Notes: generated from the letters alone by a model not told the origin. A stretch of 64,000 nucleotides of DNA from Salibacterium aidingense DSM 18341 (GCF_000429685.1 NZ_AUCI01000019.1:1-64000); one strand, 5' to 3'; positions 40,460-49,572 are shown, numbered from the stretch's first letter. Made by a program: numbers and translations.

Positions 40460-41653
40460 ATGTCAAACACCAATGCAACGAATAAACAACTTCATTTATC
40501 ACGCAACGCTCTTTTTATTATTTTCGCATTGTCAGGAGTCGCGCTGGCCTCGTGGGTTGCCAGGACCCCGGAGGTCAGGGATACACTGGAAGCGTCAACT
40601 GCCCAGATGGGTTGGATTATTTTCGGACTCGCGCTCGGATCGATGGCGGGATTATTATCTGCATCGCGAGCTATCGCAAGAGTCGGCGCCCGCTTCGTAA
40701 CGGTCTCGAGTATCCTCTGTATATCCGCCGGCACAGCAGCTATTGGGACCGGGACTTATTTTTCAATCAGTTTGCTGGTCTTTGCCGGACTTATGGTTTT
40801 CGGGTTTGGCATAGGTTTTCTTGAGGTCGCCATTAATTTAGAAGGGGCGGTCTTAGAGCGCGCGGCCCATAAAACTCTGCTTCCCGCCCTGCATGCTTCC
40901 TTCAGCGGAGGAACGTTAGCAGGAGCAGGATGGAGTGCCCTCATGATGGCGTTACATATATCTGTCACCGTCCATTTATTCATCATCAGCGTGGTAACAG
41001 CTGGGGTTCTTCTTATCTCCTATCGATATTTGCCTCATGGGACAGGGAAAGAACATCTCCCCCGTAAGAAAAAAGAAACAGATCCATCTACTAGCTCATG
41101 GACGGTATGGAAAGAACCCAGGACGCTGCTTATTGGTTTGGTCGTCTTCGGAATGGCTTTTGCGGAAGGGTCGGCAAATGACTGGCTGCCGCTCGCCATG
41201 GTGGATGGTTTCAACGTGCAGCATATCACCGGCAGCGCCATGTTCACCCTTTTTTTAACAGCCATGTTCCTAGGCCGCACCGCAGGAGGATTTTTCCTCG
41301 ACCGATTCGGCAGAGTCCCTGTGCTTCGGACCGCCTCCCTCTTGGCGTTTTCAGGATTGGCTCTTGTTATATTTACTGGATATCTGCCTATCGCTGCGTG
41401 TGGTGTCTTTTTATGGGGATTTGGCACTTCTTTAGGTTTTCCGGTAGGCATTTCCGCTGCCGGCGACGAATCGGAAGGAGCCGTAATCAGAGTAAGTATT
41501 GTTTCTATTATCGGCTACACCGCCTTTCTTGTCGGCCCGCCGATTTTGGGGTTATTCGGGGAATTCATGGGGCTGCTGCAAGCATTTGTTTTTGTTCTTA
41601 TCGGAATCTTCCTGGCAGGACTTGCTTCTTCCTCTGTTAAGAAATCGACGTGA
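40460..41653 (+). CDS. MFS transporter, YbjJ-like
   Basis: About 397 residues with 12 membrane helices. I start at MSNTNATNKQL; the frame extends upstream into the repeat. Family marks of the YbjJ-like group are ASWVARTPEVRDTLEASTAQ, MGWIIFGLALGSMAGLL and NLEGAVLERAAHKTLLPALH. The middle loop is basic and hydrophilic (about residues 190-215). The ribosome site is weak, and the nearby repeat may have changed its 5' region. Substrate unknown. Confidence 0.85.
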   Translation: MSNTNATNKQLHLSRNALFIIFALSGVALASWVARTPEVRDTLEASTAQMGWIIFGLALGSMAGLLSASRAIARVGARFVTVSSILCISAGTAAIGTGTYFSISLLVFAGLMVFGFGIGFLEVAINLEGAVLERAAHKTLLPALHASFSGGTLAGAGWSALMMALHISVTVHLFIISVVTAGVLLISYRYLPHGTGKEHLPRKKKETDPSTSSWTVWKEPRTLLIGLVVFGMAFAEGSANDWLPLAMVDGFNVQHITGSAMFTLFLTAMFLGRTAGGFFLDRFGRVPVLRTASLLAFSGLALVIFTGYLPIAACGVFLWGFGTSLGFPVGISAAGDESEGAVIRVSIVSIIGYTAFLVGPPILGLFGEFMGLLQAFVFVLIGIFLAGLASSSVKKST

Positions 41654-41780
41654 AGGTAGCCTGCCGACTTACGGAGCAGCTTCCTTTATTAATCGGTGGT
41701 TGCTCTTTTTTTAGTTTTCATGTTATTCACTTAAAGTTCTTTATTTTCCCTACTGCCTTTATCAAACAGAGTTATTTATT

Positions 41781-41809
41781 TTGACGGAGAGAATAAGGAT
41801 TGCTATAAT
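41781..41809 (+). promoter_or_regulatory. sigma-A promoter of the methyltransferase gene
   Basis: TTGACG, a 17-base spacer and TATAAT; the -10 even has TGC before it. A strong vegetative promoter about 65 bases upstream of the start codon. Confidence 0.75.
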
Positions 41810-41875
41810 AAAACTTAATTAAAGATAATATGAATCTATAATATCTTTTAAAAGACCTGGAAGGAGCTAACCACC

Positions 41876-42478
41876 ATGGAAGGTAACACATTTGATGAGA
41901 TGGCAAAACAATACGATACACCGGAACAAATAGAATTGTCGGAGATTATTGGAAAACAGATAAAACAGGAGCTGCCGGACAGCCGTTCCAAGGACGTGCT
42001 GGAATATGGAGGCGGTACGGGACTCGTAGGGTTGCAGCTAACCGACATGGTACGTTCGGTGAAGCTCGTCGATTCCTCGCGGCAGATGCTGGATATGGCG
42101 CAGGAGAAGATTTCCCGCCGAAGCCTTTCCAACGCAGAAGTTCAATACGCGGATTTCACAAAAGAAACGCCTGAGCTTGAAGCAGATATTATTATCATGT
42201 CCCTGGTTCTTCACCACATTCATGATACAGCAAGCATCCTGCGGGAACTGTTTCACGTATTAAGACCAGGCGGCCGGCTGCTTATCGTTGATTTTGATAA
42301 AGACGATACCTTCGATCAGCATGAACATAACCACAAGATTTTGTCCCATGACGAGCTAAAAGAGATACTAAGCGAAGCCGGCTACTCCTCCATTCACATC
42401 CAAACCTTCTATCACGGAAAAAGTGTTTTTATGAACCAGGACGCTTCTCTGTTTCTGGCCTGCAGTGTCAAAGAATAA
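41876..42478 (+). CDS. class I SAM-dependent methyltransferase
   Basis: 200 residues. Motif I is VLEYGGGTGLVGLQL, strand 2 ends in VKLVDSSRQML, motif II region is EADIIIMSLVLHHIHD and post-II is VLRPGGRLLIVDFDKDDTF. The His-rich part (DQHEHNHKILSHDEL) is a family trait of small UbiE-like methyltransferases and may bind a metal. AAGGAGCTAACCACC precedes the start. Substrate unknown. Monocistronic. Confidence 0.88.
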   Translation: MEGNTFDEMAKQYDTPEQIELSEIIGKQIKQELPDSRSKDVLEYGGGTGLVGLQLTDMVRSVKLVDSSRQMLDMAQEKISRRSLSNAEVQYADFTKETPELEADIIIMSLVLHHIHDTASILRELFHVLRPGGRLLIVDFDKDDTFDQHEHNHKILSHDELKEILSEAGYSSIHIQTFYHGKSVFMNQDASLFLACSVKE

Positions 42479-42660
42479 ACGACAGTTTATCTTCGTGAAT
42501 CTATTCCTCGGGTGCTGTACGGAAGTCATTCCGTTCTGTCGGAAACAGTATATTCAAAGAGAGAAACACAGAGTGTTTTCCGGTCGTTCATGCTAACATG
42601 AAATCATGGTGCTTTAATTTTTATTTTTCAAAAAAGGGGGCGGTCTCATGACGAACACAA

Positions 42661-42690
42661 TACGACAAAAACCGGGGCGTGACAGGCACC
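42661..42690 (+). repeat. GTGACAGGCACC repeat, long form (TACGAC start)
   Basis: TACGACAAAAA then CCGGGGCGTGACAGGCACC. It ends 5 bases before the LytTR gene stop codon. Confidence 0.85.
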
Positions 42691-42695
42691 TACAT

Positions 42696-43346
42696 TCAGA
42701 AAGAGAGACTCTTCCGAAAGTGACTTGCATATGTTTGGCTCACAGGGATTCTCGTTTGATCCTTCATAATCAATAAAAAAGTGGAATGAGAATCCGGCTG
42801 AATTTCAGCGATATACTTCACATTCACAATATAAGACCGGTGGCAGCGAATAAAGGTGTCATCCGGCAGATACAACTCCAGATCCCCTAATACGAATTTA
42901 TGCGTTCCCATCCCCTGTTCCGTCTGCACCCACGTTTTCCGGTTCTGGGCTTCGAGATACATAATGTCTTCATACGCAAACGGCACCCAGCTGTCCTTCA
43001 TTTGAACCGTCAAAAAAGTGGAAAGAAAACGAAGCTGCTTCGACGGCAGAATCGCCGTGATGCATCCGGCCGGATCCCCGTCATCCAGAATCGGCACACT
43101 CGTCCCAAAATATGGCGTCCCAAACACCGTACTGTTCACATGGTCCGACGTTTTCTCCTGAATCGAGAGCGCTTTAAATGTCACGGTATTTTCATTTATC
43201 TTATCCCCAGGCTGACTCTTCAAATCAATCTGTTTGCTCGGCTCATAGTAAAGGAACTGCTGCACATCCGAAACCGCAATAGACGCTTCCTTCGGAAAAA
43301 GTTCCTTAAATGACTCCACCATCGCCGGCACGGAAAAATGATTCAT
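42696..43346 (-). CDS. LytTR-domain regulator
   Basis: About 216 residues; I start at MNHFSVPAMVESF, after GAGGAGGAGCTCTT. Residues 1-115 are a domain (KELFPKEASIAVSDVQQFLY, GDKINENTVTFKALSIQEKT, VPILDDGDPAGCITAIL) that looks like a PAS-type sensor. The rest is a LytTR DNA-binding domain (EDIMYLEAQNRKTWVQTE, YLPDDTFIRCHRSYIVNVKY, TRIPVSQTYASHFRKSL). Truncated copies of the N-terminal part are at 46911-47210 and 58058-58120. The stop lies next to a repeat. Confidence 0.88.
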   Translation of the reverse strand: MNHFSVPAMVESFKELFPKEASIAVSDVQQFLYYEPSKQIDLKSQPGDKINENTVTFKALSIQEKTSDHVNSTVFGTPYFGTSVPILDDGDPAGCITAILPSKQLRFLSTFLTVQMKDSWVPFAYEDIMYLEAQNRKTWVQTEQGMGTHKFVLGDLELYLPDDTFIRCHRSYIVNVKYIAEIQPDSHSTFLLIMKDQTRIPVSQTYASHFRKSLSF

Positions 43347-43463
43347 AAGAGCTCCTCCTCTTTTTTCTATTACCTCTATTGTAACGGGCTTCTGACACCT
43401 ATCACTAAATAAATACAGCTCAGTCCCATCGGTCTCCAGCTTCATGCGCGCCTTTTTGAATTA

Positions 43464-44048
43464 CTACTTTTTCTTATTCTTCGCATAAAATTCGGCCGCC
43501 TTTTTGCGATTTCCGCACAACTCCATGCTGCACCAGCGTCTTTTTCCTGATTTTGATGTATCGACAAAGTGGAGCCTGCATTCTTGATGCTCACACTTCC
43601 TAATACGACGGATAGAAGTACTGTTCAATGTATCAAAAATAGAAGCGACAATCTTGAAGAGTACGTGATCTTCCGTTGTTATTCCTTCGGAGACCAATTC
43701 TACTTTTTCATCATCTGCATCCATAGTCAGGCTGACATTCACCCGTTCAACAAGCTGTTTTAATTGATCTGTTGTATCTGGAGAGAGTACTCCTTTTTGT
43801 TCTACATCGAACAAAACCATTTCACAAAGCTGACGCAGCGAATGAAGCTCGTTTATTAACGAATGCCTCCATTCTCCGTCTTTTAAAGCCGGTACATCAG
43901 ACTCCCGTAATACGTTATTTTCCTTCAGCCATTCGCACGTCCGGGAGGCATCAGCTAAGATATCGACCTCTTGTTTATTGGAGATATACGTTGTATTAAC
44001 CAAGTTTATCCATGCAGCGCCACCTAGCACATACACTAATTTATCCAT
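43464..44048 (-). CDS. CGNR zinc-finger regulator (ABATE domain)
   Basis: 194 residues. The N-terminal ABATE-type helical domain (AAWINLVNTTYISNKQEVDI) is followed by the C-terminal zinc finger CEHQECRLHFVDTSKSGKRR and WCSMELCGNRKKAAEFY with the CGNR signature. These are putative stress-induced transcription regulators. It is divergent from an alpha/beta hydrolase gene, and TTATAACC sites lie between them, so it likely controls that gene. Ribosome site TTTGAGGTG. Confidence 0.9.
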   Translation of the reverse strand: MDKLVYVLGGAAWINLVNTTYISNKQEVDILADASRTCEWLKENNVLRESDVPALKDGEWRHSLINELHSLRQLCEMVLFDVEQKGVLSPDTTDQLKQLVERVNVSLTMDADDEKVELVSEGITTEDHVLFKIVASIFDTLNSTSIRRIRKCEHQECRLHFVDTSKSGKRRWCSMELCGNRKKAAEFYAKNKKK

Positions 44049-44069
44049 CCATTTTCACCTCAAATGTTA

Positions 44070-44159
44070 TTATAACCGTTAAAAAACATATTGAAAAGTT
44101 AGAATGAGTACGGTAGTATATCTTTTATAACCACTAAAAATTTATTAAAGAGGTTATAA
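44070..44159. promoter_or_regulatory. three TTATAACC sites between the CGNR and hydrolase genes
   Basis: TTATAACC at 44070-44077 and 44125-44132, and its complement GGTTATAA at 44152-44159. The last two form an inverted repeat with a 19-base centre. Candidate operators for the CGNR protein. Confidence 0.4.
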
Positions 44160-44241
44160 GAGAGGGGGGGATGCGTATGAATAGGAATTACTCTTTGTCA
44201 GGCTACTGCATGCTTCTTCAATAATATAAAGGGGTGAGGAT

Positions 44242-45111
44242 ATGATAGTAGAATACAAAAATGTAAGTGTCCAGGGCGTTAATATCTTTTACCGGGAAGC
44301 TGGGAATAAAAAAAATCCGACTATTTTACTGCTTCATGGTTTTCCTTCTTCGTCTCATATGTATCGACACTTAATCACGGAGCTGATGGATGAGTATCAT
44401 ATTGTAGCGCCTGATTATCCAGGGTTCGGCAACAGCGACCAACCAAAAATGGATGAATTTGAATATACGTTTGATAACTTTGGACTTTTGATCAATGAAT
44501 TTGTGGAAACATTAAAACTAGAGAAATTTAGTATCTACGTTCATGATTATGGCTCTCCCGTGGGATTCAGATTGGCGATCAAACATCCTGAACGAATTCA
44601 AGCCATTATAACTCAAAATGGAAATGCTTATGAAGAAGGGTTAATGTCCGCTTGGGATCCTGTACGCAAGTATTGGGAAAATCCAACGGAGGAAAATAAG
44701 AACAATTTAAGATCGCTTTTATCGTTAGACTTCACAACATATCAATACACAGATGGGACACGTCATCCCGAGCGAATCAGCCCTGATGCATGGAATATGG
44801 ATCAAATGGTTTTGGATCGCCCCGGCAATGACGAAATACAACTTGCTTTGTATTACGACTATAGAAACAACCTTAAGCAGTATCCAAATTGGCAGGAGTT
44901 CTTTAGGACGTATCAACCTCCTGCACTTGCTGTTTGGGGAAAAAATGACATGTTCTTTGGACCTAAAGGGGCATTAGCTTTCCAAAAGGATCTTAACGAT
45001 TGCGAGGTCCATTTATTAAATACCGGGCATTTTCCTTTAGAAGAAGAGTTGGACACCAGTGCTTATTTGATAAAGCAATTTTTACGAGACCGTTTAACAT
45101 ACCATGATTAA
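44242..45111 (+). CDS. alpha/beta hydrolase, haloalkane dehalogenase/epoxide hydrolase type
   Basis: 289 residues. HGFPSSSHMYRHL is the oxyanion loop and PDYPGFGNSDQPK the following turn; the nucleophile elbow reads YVHDYGSPVGFRLA, so the nucleophile is Asp, as in haloalkane dehalogenases and epoxide hydrolases. The acid is likely the Asp in WGKNDMFF and the base the His in NTGHFPLEEE. GGGGTGAGGAT precedes the start. Divergent from the CGNR regulator. Substrate cannot be named. Confidence 0.9.
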   Translation: MIVEYKNVSVQGVNIFYREAGNKKNPTILLLHGFPSSSHMYRHLITELMDEYHIVAPDYPGFGNSDQPKMDEFEYTFDNFGLLINEFVETLKLEKFSIYVHDYGSPVGFRLAIKHPERIQAIITQNGNAYEEGLMSAWDPVRKYWENPTEENKNNLRSLLSLDFTTYQYTDGTRHPERISPDAWNMDQMVLDRPGNDEIQLALYYDYRNNLKQYPNWQEFFRTYQPPALAVWGKNDMFFGPKGALAFQKDLNDCEVHLLNTGHFPLEEELDTSAYLIKQFLRDRLTYHD

Positions 45112-45155
45112 TGCCTTACCATGATGCAGTGTCCACCCGATAATTCAAAAGCAAG

Positions 45156-45379
45156 AACAAATGGGGCTGTATCAAAGGTACAGCCCCATTCCTATGATAA
45201 AGAAATTTCGACCCAGGCAGAAGCGGAAGGCGGCGACGCCTGTGGGAAGAGCAGCAGCCGAAGATCCCATCAAACGGCGGTTTTTCCGTTTGATGTAGCT
45301 GAGGCGCTGCCCACGGCAAGCGTCCGCCTGCAGCGCATGCCTCAGCATTTAACAGACTTTTGATACAGCTCCATTTGTT
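45156..45379. repeat. 224-bp MITE-like element
   Basis: Terminal inverted repeats of about 22 bases with one or two mismatches: left starts AACAAATGGGGCTGTATC (45156), right ends GATACAGCTCCATTTGTT (45379). A perfect GGGGCTGTA/TACAGCCCC hairpin follows the left end. The core is GC-rich and has further inverted arms (GGAAGGCGGCGACGCC region; AAACGGCGGTTTTTCCGTTT). No protein coding. Lies between convergent genes. Confidence 0.65.
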
Positions 45380-45427
45380 TGCACATTTTTTATTTTGCCA
45401 GGGCGGTTTTTTCCCTTTTATGACCAT

Positions 45428-46099
45428 TTATGACCAGTGTACAATGTGCTCCATATCATTTCTTGTTTTGACTCGTTCGGGTTCTTCATTTCGATATCCA
45501 AAAGCGAGCATCACGGATGCCTTGAAGTTTCCCTCCTGTAACAAACCTTCTTCTTCTAAGATATGGTCGACTGCTGCATAGTCAAACCCTTCCATCGGAC
45601 AAGAATCAATGCCGGCTAAAGCCGCAGCGGTCATCATATTTCCGAGAGCAATATAGGTTTGCTTTGCAGACCATTCGTACAGTAAACGTTCATCTTTCAA
45701 CAAACCACTTTCTTCCTGAACACCTTTTAATGCGCTAGAGTAAAATGTAACAACTTCTTCCGGCATTTTTTTCACATTTTTCAATTGATTCATGACATAT
45801 TCGGAATCATATCTTAGATTTGTCCGGGCGAGAATGACCAGAAAATGACTCGCAGTGTCCAGCTGGCGTTGGGCTCCAGGGGAAACCTCTTTTAGCTTAT
45901 TTCTTAATTCCGGATTTTGCACAACGACAAACTTCCATGGCTCTAAACCCATCGTGCTGGGTGATAACCTTCCCGTTTCTAGAATATAGTTAAAATCTTC
46001 CCCGGATATTTTCTTGTTCGTATTAAATGTTTTAGTAGCATGCCTGTATTGAAAAGCTGAAATCACTTGTTCTTTACTAACAGGTATCGTTGTATTCAT
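45428..46099 (-). CDS. nitroreductase-family NAD(P)H oxidoreductase
   Basis: About 223 residues, starting MNTTIPVSKEQVISAFQYRH after AAAGGAGAGTACAC. FMN-binding marks: YRHATKTFNTNKKIS, LSPSTMGLEPWKFVVVQ, and SCPMEGFDYAAVDHILEEEG near the C-terminus. NfsB-like. Divergent from an HxlR regulator, the same arrangement as HypO/HypR in B. subtilis, where the nitroreductase is induced by disulfide and quinone stress. A quinone or nitroaromatic detoxification role is likely. Confidence 0.92.
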   Translation of the reverse strand: MNTTIPVSKEQVISAFQYRHATKTFNTNKKISGEDFNYILETGRLSPSTMGLEPWKFVVVQNPELRNKLKEVSPGAQRQLDTASHFLVILARTNLRYDSEYVMNQLKNVKKMPEEVVTFYSSALKGVQEESGLLKDERLLYEWSAKQTYIALGNMMTAAALAGIDSCPMEGFDYAAVDHILEEEGLLQEGNFKASVMLAFGYRNEEPERVKTRNDMEHIVHWS

Positions 46100-46213
46100 A
46101 AGTGTACTCTCCTTTGTTTTTATTGGCATGGCCTGCACTTCAAATTTCAACCTGGTGACGAAATAATTCTTGTGTTCCCCCTTCACCCCTTTTACATTGT
46201 TTGAAAAATCATT

Positions 46214-46235
46214 ATATGATAGGCTCCTATCATAT
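46214..46235. promoter_or_regulatory. HxlR-type operator
   Basis: Perfect palindrome: ATATGATAGG, CT, then its complement. It overlaps the -10 (TATAAT on the minus strand, 46211-46216) of the nitroreductase gene. A second dyad CGCTAT-CGGA-ATAGCG is at 46274-46289, nearer the regulator. Confidence 0.65.
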
Positions 46236-46321
46236 AAATACTATTATAGAGGTATCTTTTAGAGGATTTCTACGCTATCGGAATAGCGTTAGTATGCAAT
46301 TGGATACTGGAAAGGAAGGCC

Positions 46322-46675
46322 ATGAACTATACCAATGAGATATTAGAAGAATGCGGCTTAACAAGCGCTCAAAAAATATTGTCCGGGAAATGGTCCATGC
46401 GTATTATTTTATTTTTACTTGAAAAACCGATGCGATTTAATGAAATCCAGCGATTATTTCCAGATATCACCCATGCCACCTTAACCAAACAGCTTCGCCT
46501 TTTGGAGGATTATGGAATTGTGGTTCGTAACGTACACTCTCAAATACCACCAAAAGTCGAATATTCGTTGAGCGACATCGGGAAAAAATTAAAGCCGATA
46601 CTCAATTCAGTGATGGCTTGGGGCGATGAATACAAGGAATATCAAAAAGATTCAACTACATTTAAGCATTCCTGA
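46322..46675 (+). CDS. HxlR-family redox-type regulator
   Basis: 117 residues, a winged HTH of the DUF24/HxlR group: LSGKWSMRIILFLLEKPMRF then NEIQRLFPDITHATLTKQLR. There is one Cys near the N-terminus (EECGLTSAQKIL, position 11), matching the redox Cys of YodB and HypR. No other Cys is present, so a one-Cys (thiolation or intermolecular disulfide) switch is likely. GGAAAGGAAGGCC precedes the start. Divergent from its probable target. Confidence 0.93.
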   Translation: MNYTNEILEECGLTSAQKILSGKWSMRIILFLLEKPMRFNEIQRLFPDITHATLTKQLRLLEDYGIVVRNVHSQIPPKVEYSLSDIGKKLKPILNSVMAWGDEYKEYQKDSTTFKHS

Positions 46676-46811
46676 TCGCTGGCTGGATCGCCTTTAGGCA
46701 GATACCCCATAATAAGATATAAGCTTGATGCAAAAGAAAGATTAGTGGTGAATTTCTAAGCTGAAGAATGGGACTCATAACATCAATGTATAGAACATTA
46801 ACCAATAAAAA

Positions 46812-46856
46812 AATGGATGAAGACCCTCATAAAAAGGTTTCATCCATTTTTTATTT
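46812..46856 (+). terminator. orphan Rpn-type terminator
   Basis: GGATGAAGACC and GGTTTCATCC with TTTTTTATTTT, the same hairpin found after both Rpn genes, here with no Rpn gene before it. It marks the edge of a duplicated block that also carries a LytTR-gene fragment. Confidence 0.65.
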
Positions 46857-46910
46857 TCCCACCCTTACACAAGCAGCACCCAGCTCGTCTTTATTTGAAC
46901 CTTCAAAAAC

Positions 46911-47210
46911 TTAGAACTTTAAGGGCAGAGTCGCTGTAAGACACCCTGCAGGCTCCCCGTCATCCAAAATTGGCACATTCGTCCCAAAAACCGTACTGTT
47001 CACATGATCCGACGTTTTCTCCTGAATCGACAGCGCCTTAAACGTTACGGTATTTTTATTTATTTTATCCCCAGGCTGAATCTTCAAATCAATCTGTTTG
47101 CTCGGCTCATAGTAAAGGAACTGCTGCACATCCGAAACCGCAATAGACGCTTCCTTCGGAAAAAGTTCCTTAAATGACTCCACCATCGCCGGCACGGAAA
47201 AATGATTCAT
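46911..47210 (-). pseudogene. truncated copy of the LytTR regulator (sensor part only)
   Basis: 99 residues nearly identical to residues 1-115 of the 42696-43346 protein (MNHFSVPAMVESF, GDKINKNTVTFKALSI, VPILDDGEPAGCLTA) but stopping before the LytTR domain and missing a short PYFG segment. Ribosome site intact (GAGGAGGAGC). If translated it could still dimerise with the full protein and interfere with it, but this is speculative; more likely a relic of duplication. Confidence 0.75.
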
Positions 47211-47415
47211 AATAGCTCCTCCTCTTTTTTCCATTACCTCTATTGTAACGTGCCTAGATAAAGAAGGGATACATTAGAATCACCTCATACTGCAGAAGGT
47301 TCCTCCAGCATCATGTTTAGCCTCTCCTCCATCCTTTTTGCTCCCTGCCGGATGAGTCCGAACCATGCTATTATAGATGCAAAGGAATGCAGATACAAAA
47401 AGGGTGGTCATGATC

Positions 47416-48240
47416 ATGACGAAAAAACGCTGGATGCTTCTTATCTTGATTACAGCCGCTGCGGTAATCGCGGGAAAAAGCTATTACGATACCAACGTGT
47501 TCCAGACCAAACACGTCACGTTCACCACCGAGGAGCTGCCCGGCGATGCATCGATCCGCATGCTGCAGATCAGCGACCTGCATAATAAACAGTTCGGGGA
47601 CAATAACGAGCCGCTCCTCAACGCCGCCAAAAGCGCCGCCCCGGACATGATCGTCATCACAGGGGATCTCATCGATGAAAACACATCCAGCATGGAGCCG
47701 GCGCTGCAGCTGATGGAAAAACTGACCGAGGTAACGGAGAAAATTTATTTTGTCACCGGCAATCACGAATGGGACAACCCTCGCGCCCAAACCCTTCTCG
47801 GTGGTCTGCGGGAAAGCGGGATCATGATTCTGGATAACACGAACACCAAGGCGGAGGTAGACGATGCCGTAATTAACCTCGCCGGCATTGATGACCACTT
47901 TACGGACCATCACAACCTTGACCAAGCGTTTCAGGGGATGAACGGCGGGCATTACACCGTGCTGCTCTCCCATGCCCCGCTCGTTGTCGAAAACGAAACC
48001 GCTGCCCGTGCCGACCTCGTTTTAAGCGGCCACACCCACGGCGGTCAGATCCGGTTCCCATTCATCGGCGGAGTCGTCTCCCCCGGCGAAGGGTTTTTCC
48101 CCCGGTACGACAAAGGAACGTACTCATTGGACTCCGGCAGCCGGCTCTACATCGACAGCGGCCTCGGCACCAGTGTGATACCGGTGCGTTTTTTGAATCA
48201 GAGCCAGATGACCATCGTGACGGTGGAAGGCAAAGAATAG
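47416..48240 (+). CDS. metallophosphoesterase (YkuE-like)
   Basis: About 274 residues. Starts MTKKRWMLLILITAAAVIAG, a signal-anchor segment, so it acts at or outside the membrane. The calcineurin-like metal motifs are complete: LQISDLHNKQFG, VITGDLIDE, VTGNHEWD, LLSHAPLV and LSGHTHGGQIRFP. I use the ATG at 47416 because AGGGTGG is 8 bases upstream; an ATG at 47410 is too near. YkuE-type enzymes in Bacillus are linked to lipid or cell-wall pyrophosphate substrates; here the substrate is open. Confidence 0.92.
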   Translation: MTKKRWMLLILITAAAVIAGKSYYDTNVFQTKHVTFTTEELPGDASIRMLQISDLHNKQFGDNNEPLLNAAKSAAPDMIVITGDLIDENTSSMEPALQLMEKLTEVTEKIYFVTGNHEWDNPRAQTLLGGLRESGIMILDNTNTKAEVDDAVINLAGIDDHFTDHHNLDQAFQGMNGGHYTVLLSHAPLVVENETAARADLVLSGHTHGGQIRFPFIGGVVSPGEGFFPRYDKGTYSLDSGSRLYIDSGLGTSVIPVRFLNQSQMTIVTVEGKE

Positions 48241-48353
48241 TATCAATCAAACGAAAAAAATGAGAAACGATATGTTAAGATGGAAAAGAAACCCATATAG
48301 TGAAGGGAGCAGAAAGAAAGAAAGGAAGGAAGGAACGTACCGTGACAAAGTTT

Positions 48354-48758
48354 TTATCTCTTTCTTGTTCTCCACCATTGCTGAAAAATAAGGAATAACA
48401 CCCAACCCAAGATCAAACTGCAATGTAAAACAAAAGAATATTGCAGTTGAACATAAGCAAGATCAATGCTGTTATCTTCATAGCCGGGCAAGTTAGTCCT
48501 CAATACATCTATATATATTCCGTCGACTGCAAGAAAAACGACAGCTGTTATAATTCTTACAATGAAGTTTTTAACTAAATACATACCAACAACTAATGAA
48601 AAAGTCGATATAAATAAAAAAGTTTGAATCACCATCATATCGCCCGTCATATCCGGTACTGCGGAATCTCCAATAGTAATCATATAGTAAGAGAAACCTG
48701 CAACTGCAGTAAATAATCCGAATAAAAGAATAAGAACTTGCAATACCTTCTTAACCAT
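48354..48758 (-). CDS. four-helix membrane protein
   Basis: 134 residues with four hydrophobic helices (VLQVLILLFGLFTAVAGFSY, VIQTFLFISTFSLVVGMYLV, IVRIITAVVFLAVDGIYIDV, SFVLHCSLILGWVLFLIF) and a basic C-terminus. AAAAGGAGGGTTC precedes the start. Family not recognised; similar to many small Bacillus membrane proteins. Confidence 0.65.
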   Translation of the reverse strand: MVKKVLQVLILLFGLFTAVAGFSYYMITIGDSAVPDMTGDMMVIQTFLFISTFSLVVGMYLVKNFIVRIITAVVFLAVDGIYIDVLRTNLPGYEDNSIDLAYVQLQYSFVLHCSLILGWVLFLIFQQWWRTRKR

Positions 48759-48890
48759 TTGAACCCTCCTTTTTTACACATTATCAGCACAATTTTAATA
48801 TACAAATTTAACCATATATGTGTTAGTATTACCTATGATTAATGTGTTTTGAGAAGAACAGCACCTTGGAGGCAAAATGGGAGGAGTTCT

Positions 48891-49514
48891 TTGCAAAGAG
48901 TCATAGAAATGATTTTCGGTAAACCCGATAAAAGCAAGACGTTTCTGCACATAGGATATTGGATGTTTATAGCAATGTACATGGCGGTACTTATTTTAGC
49001 TGTCCTGCAGCCCGTTCATTGGATTATTATTCTTTTCGCAGCCGTGTTATTTCCTTTGTTATTTCGACTCGTATACAAATTGAACCATCTTATACTACAA
49101 AAGATAAACATGAAAGTGTTTTTCATTATAGCATCAGCCTTTACTTTTATCCTCATCATTGGTGTGTCAGCATTCCTGTACTTTTATGCTGACAATGTAA
49201 CCGTAAATGCCAACAGACAGATAGCAAACGGTACGGTTACTGTATCGATTGATACGCTGCGGGGGAGTTATGATGTAACGGAAACCGGAACAACCGGGGG
49301 AGGAATCATTTCCATTCCCTATACAGCATCGGTTGGCGAAGGAACGATCACCCTGTCCGCCGAAACAGAGGATCAGGTATTATGGGAGCAGCAAATCTCC
49401 GAATCAAGAAACGGCAGCATTCAAATCCAGGGGCTGAACGTAGACGGTACGTTTGATATACAAGTTGCCGCCGAAGAAGCTAGTAACATCTCTATTGAAC
49501 TCAGGAACCCTTAG
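48891..49514 (+). CDS. membrane protein with extracytoplasmic domain
   Basis: About 207 residues. I prefer the TTG start at 48891, since GGGAGGAG is 6 bases upstream; an ATG at 48909 is possible. Three or four helices (WMFIAMYMAVLILAVLQPV, WIIILFAAVLFPLLFRLVY, FFIIASAFTFILIIGVSAFL) precede an external beta-rich domain (VTVNANRQIANGTVTVSID, IPYTASVGEGTITLSAE). Not a family I can name. The next small gene on the same strand is probably co-transcribed. Confidence 0.62.
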   Translation: MQRVIEMIFGKPDKSKTFLHIGYWMFIAMYMAVLILAVLQPVHWIIILFAAVLFPLLFRLVYKLNHLILQKINMKVFFIIASAFTFILIIGVSAFLYFYADNVTVNANRQIANGTVTVSIDTLRGSYDVTETGTTGGGIISIPYTASVGEGTITLSAETEDQVLWEQQISESRNGSIQIQGLNVDGTFDIQVAAEEASNISIELRNP

Positions 49515-49572
49515 ATTTTAGGTACAAACGGCTGTGTCATCGATAAAAAGAGCTCAGAAGGAGAAGCTGATT

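Noticed and set aside
47371-47973. 200-codon minus-strand frame
   Set aside because: Antisense of the metallophosphoesterase, whose metal motifs are all present on the + strand.
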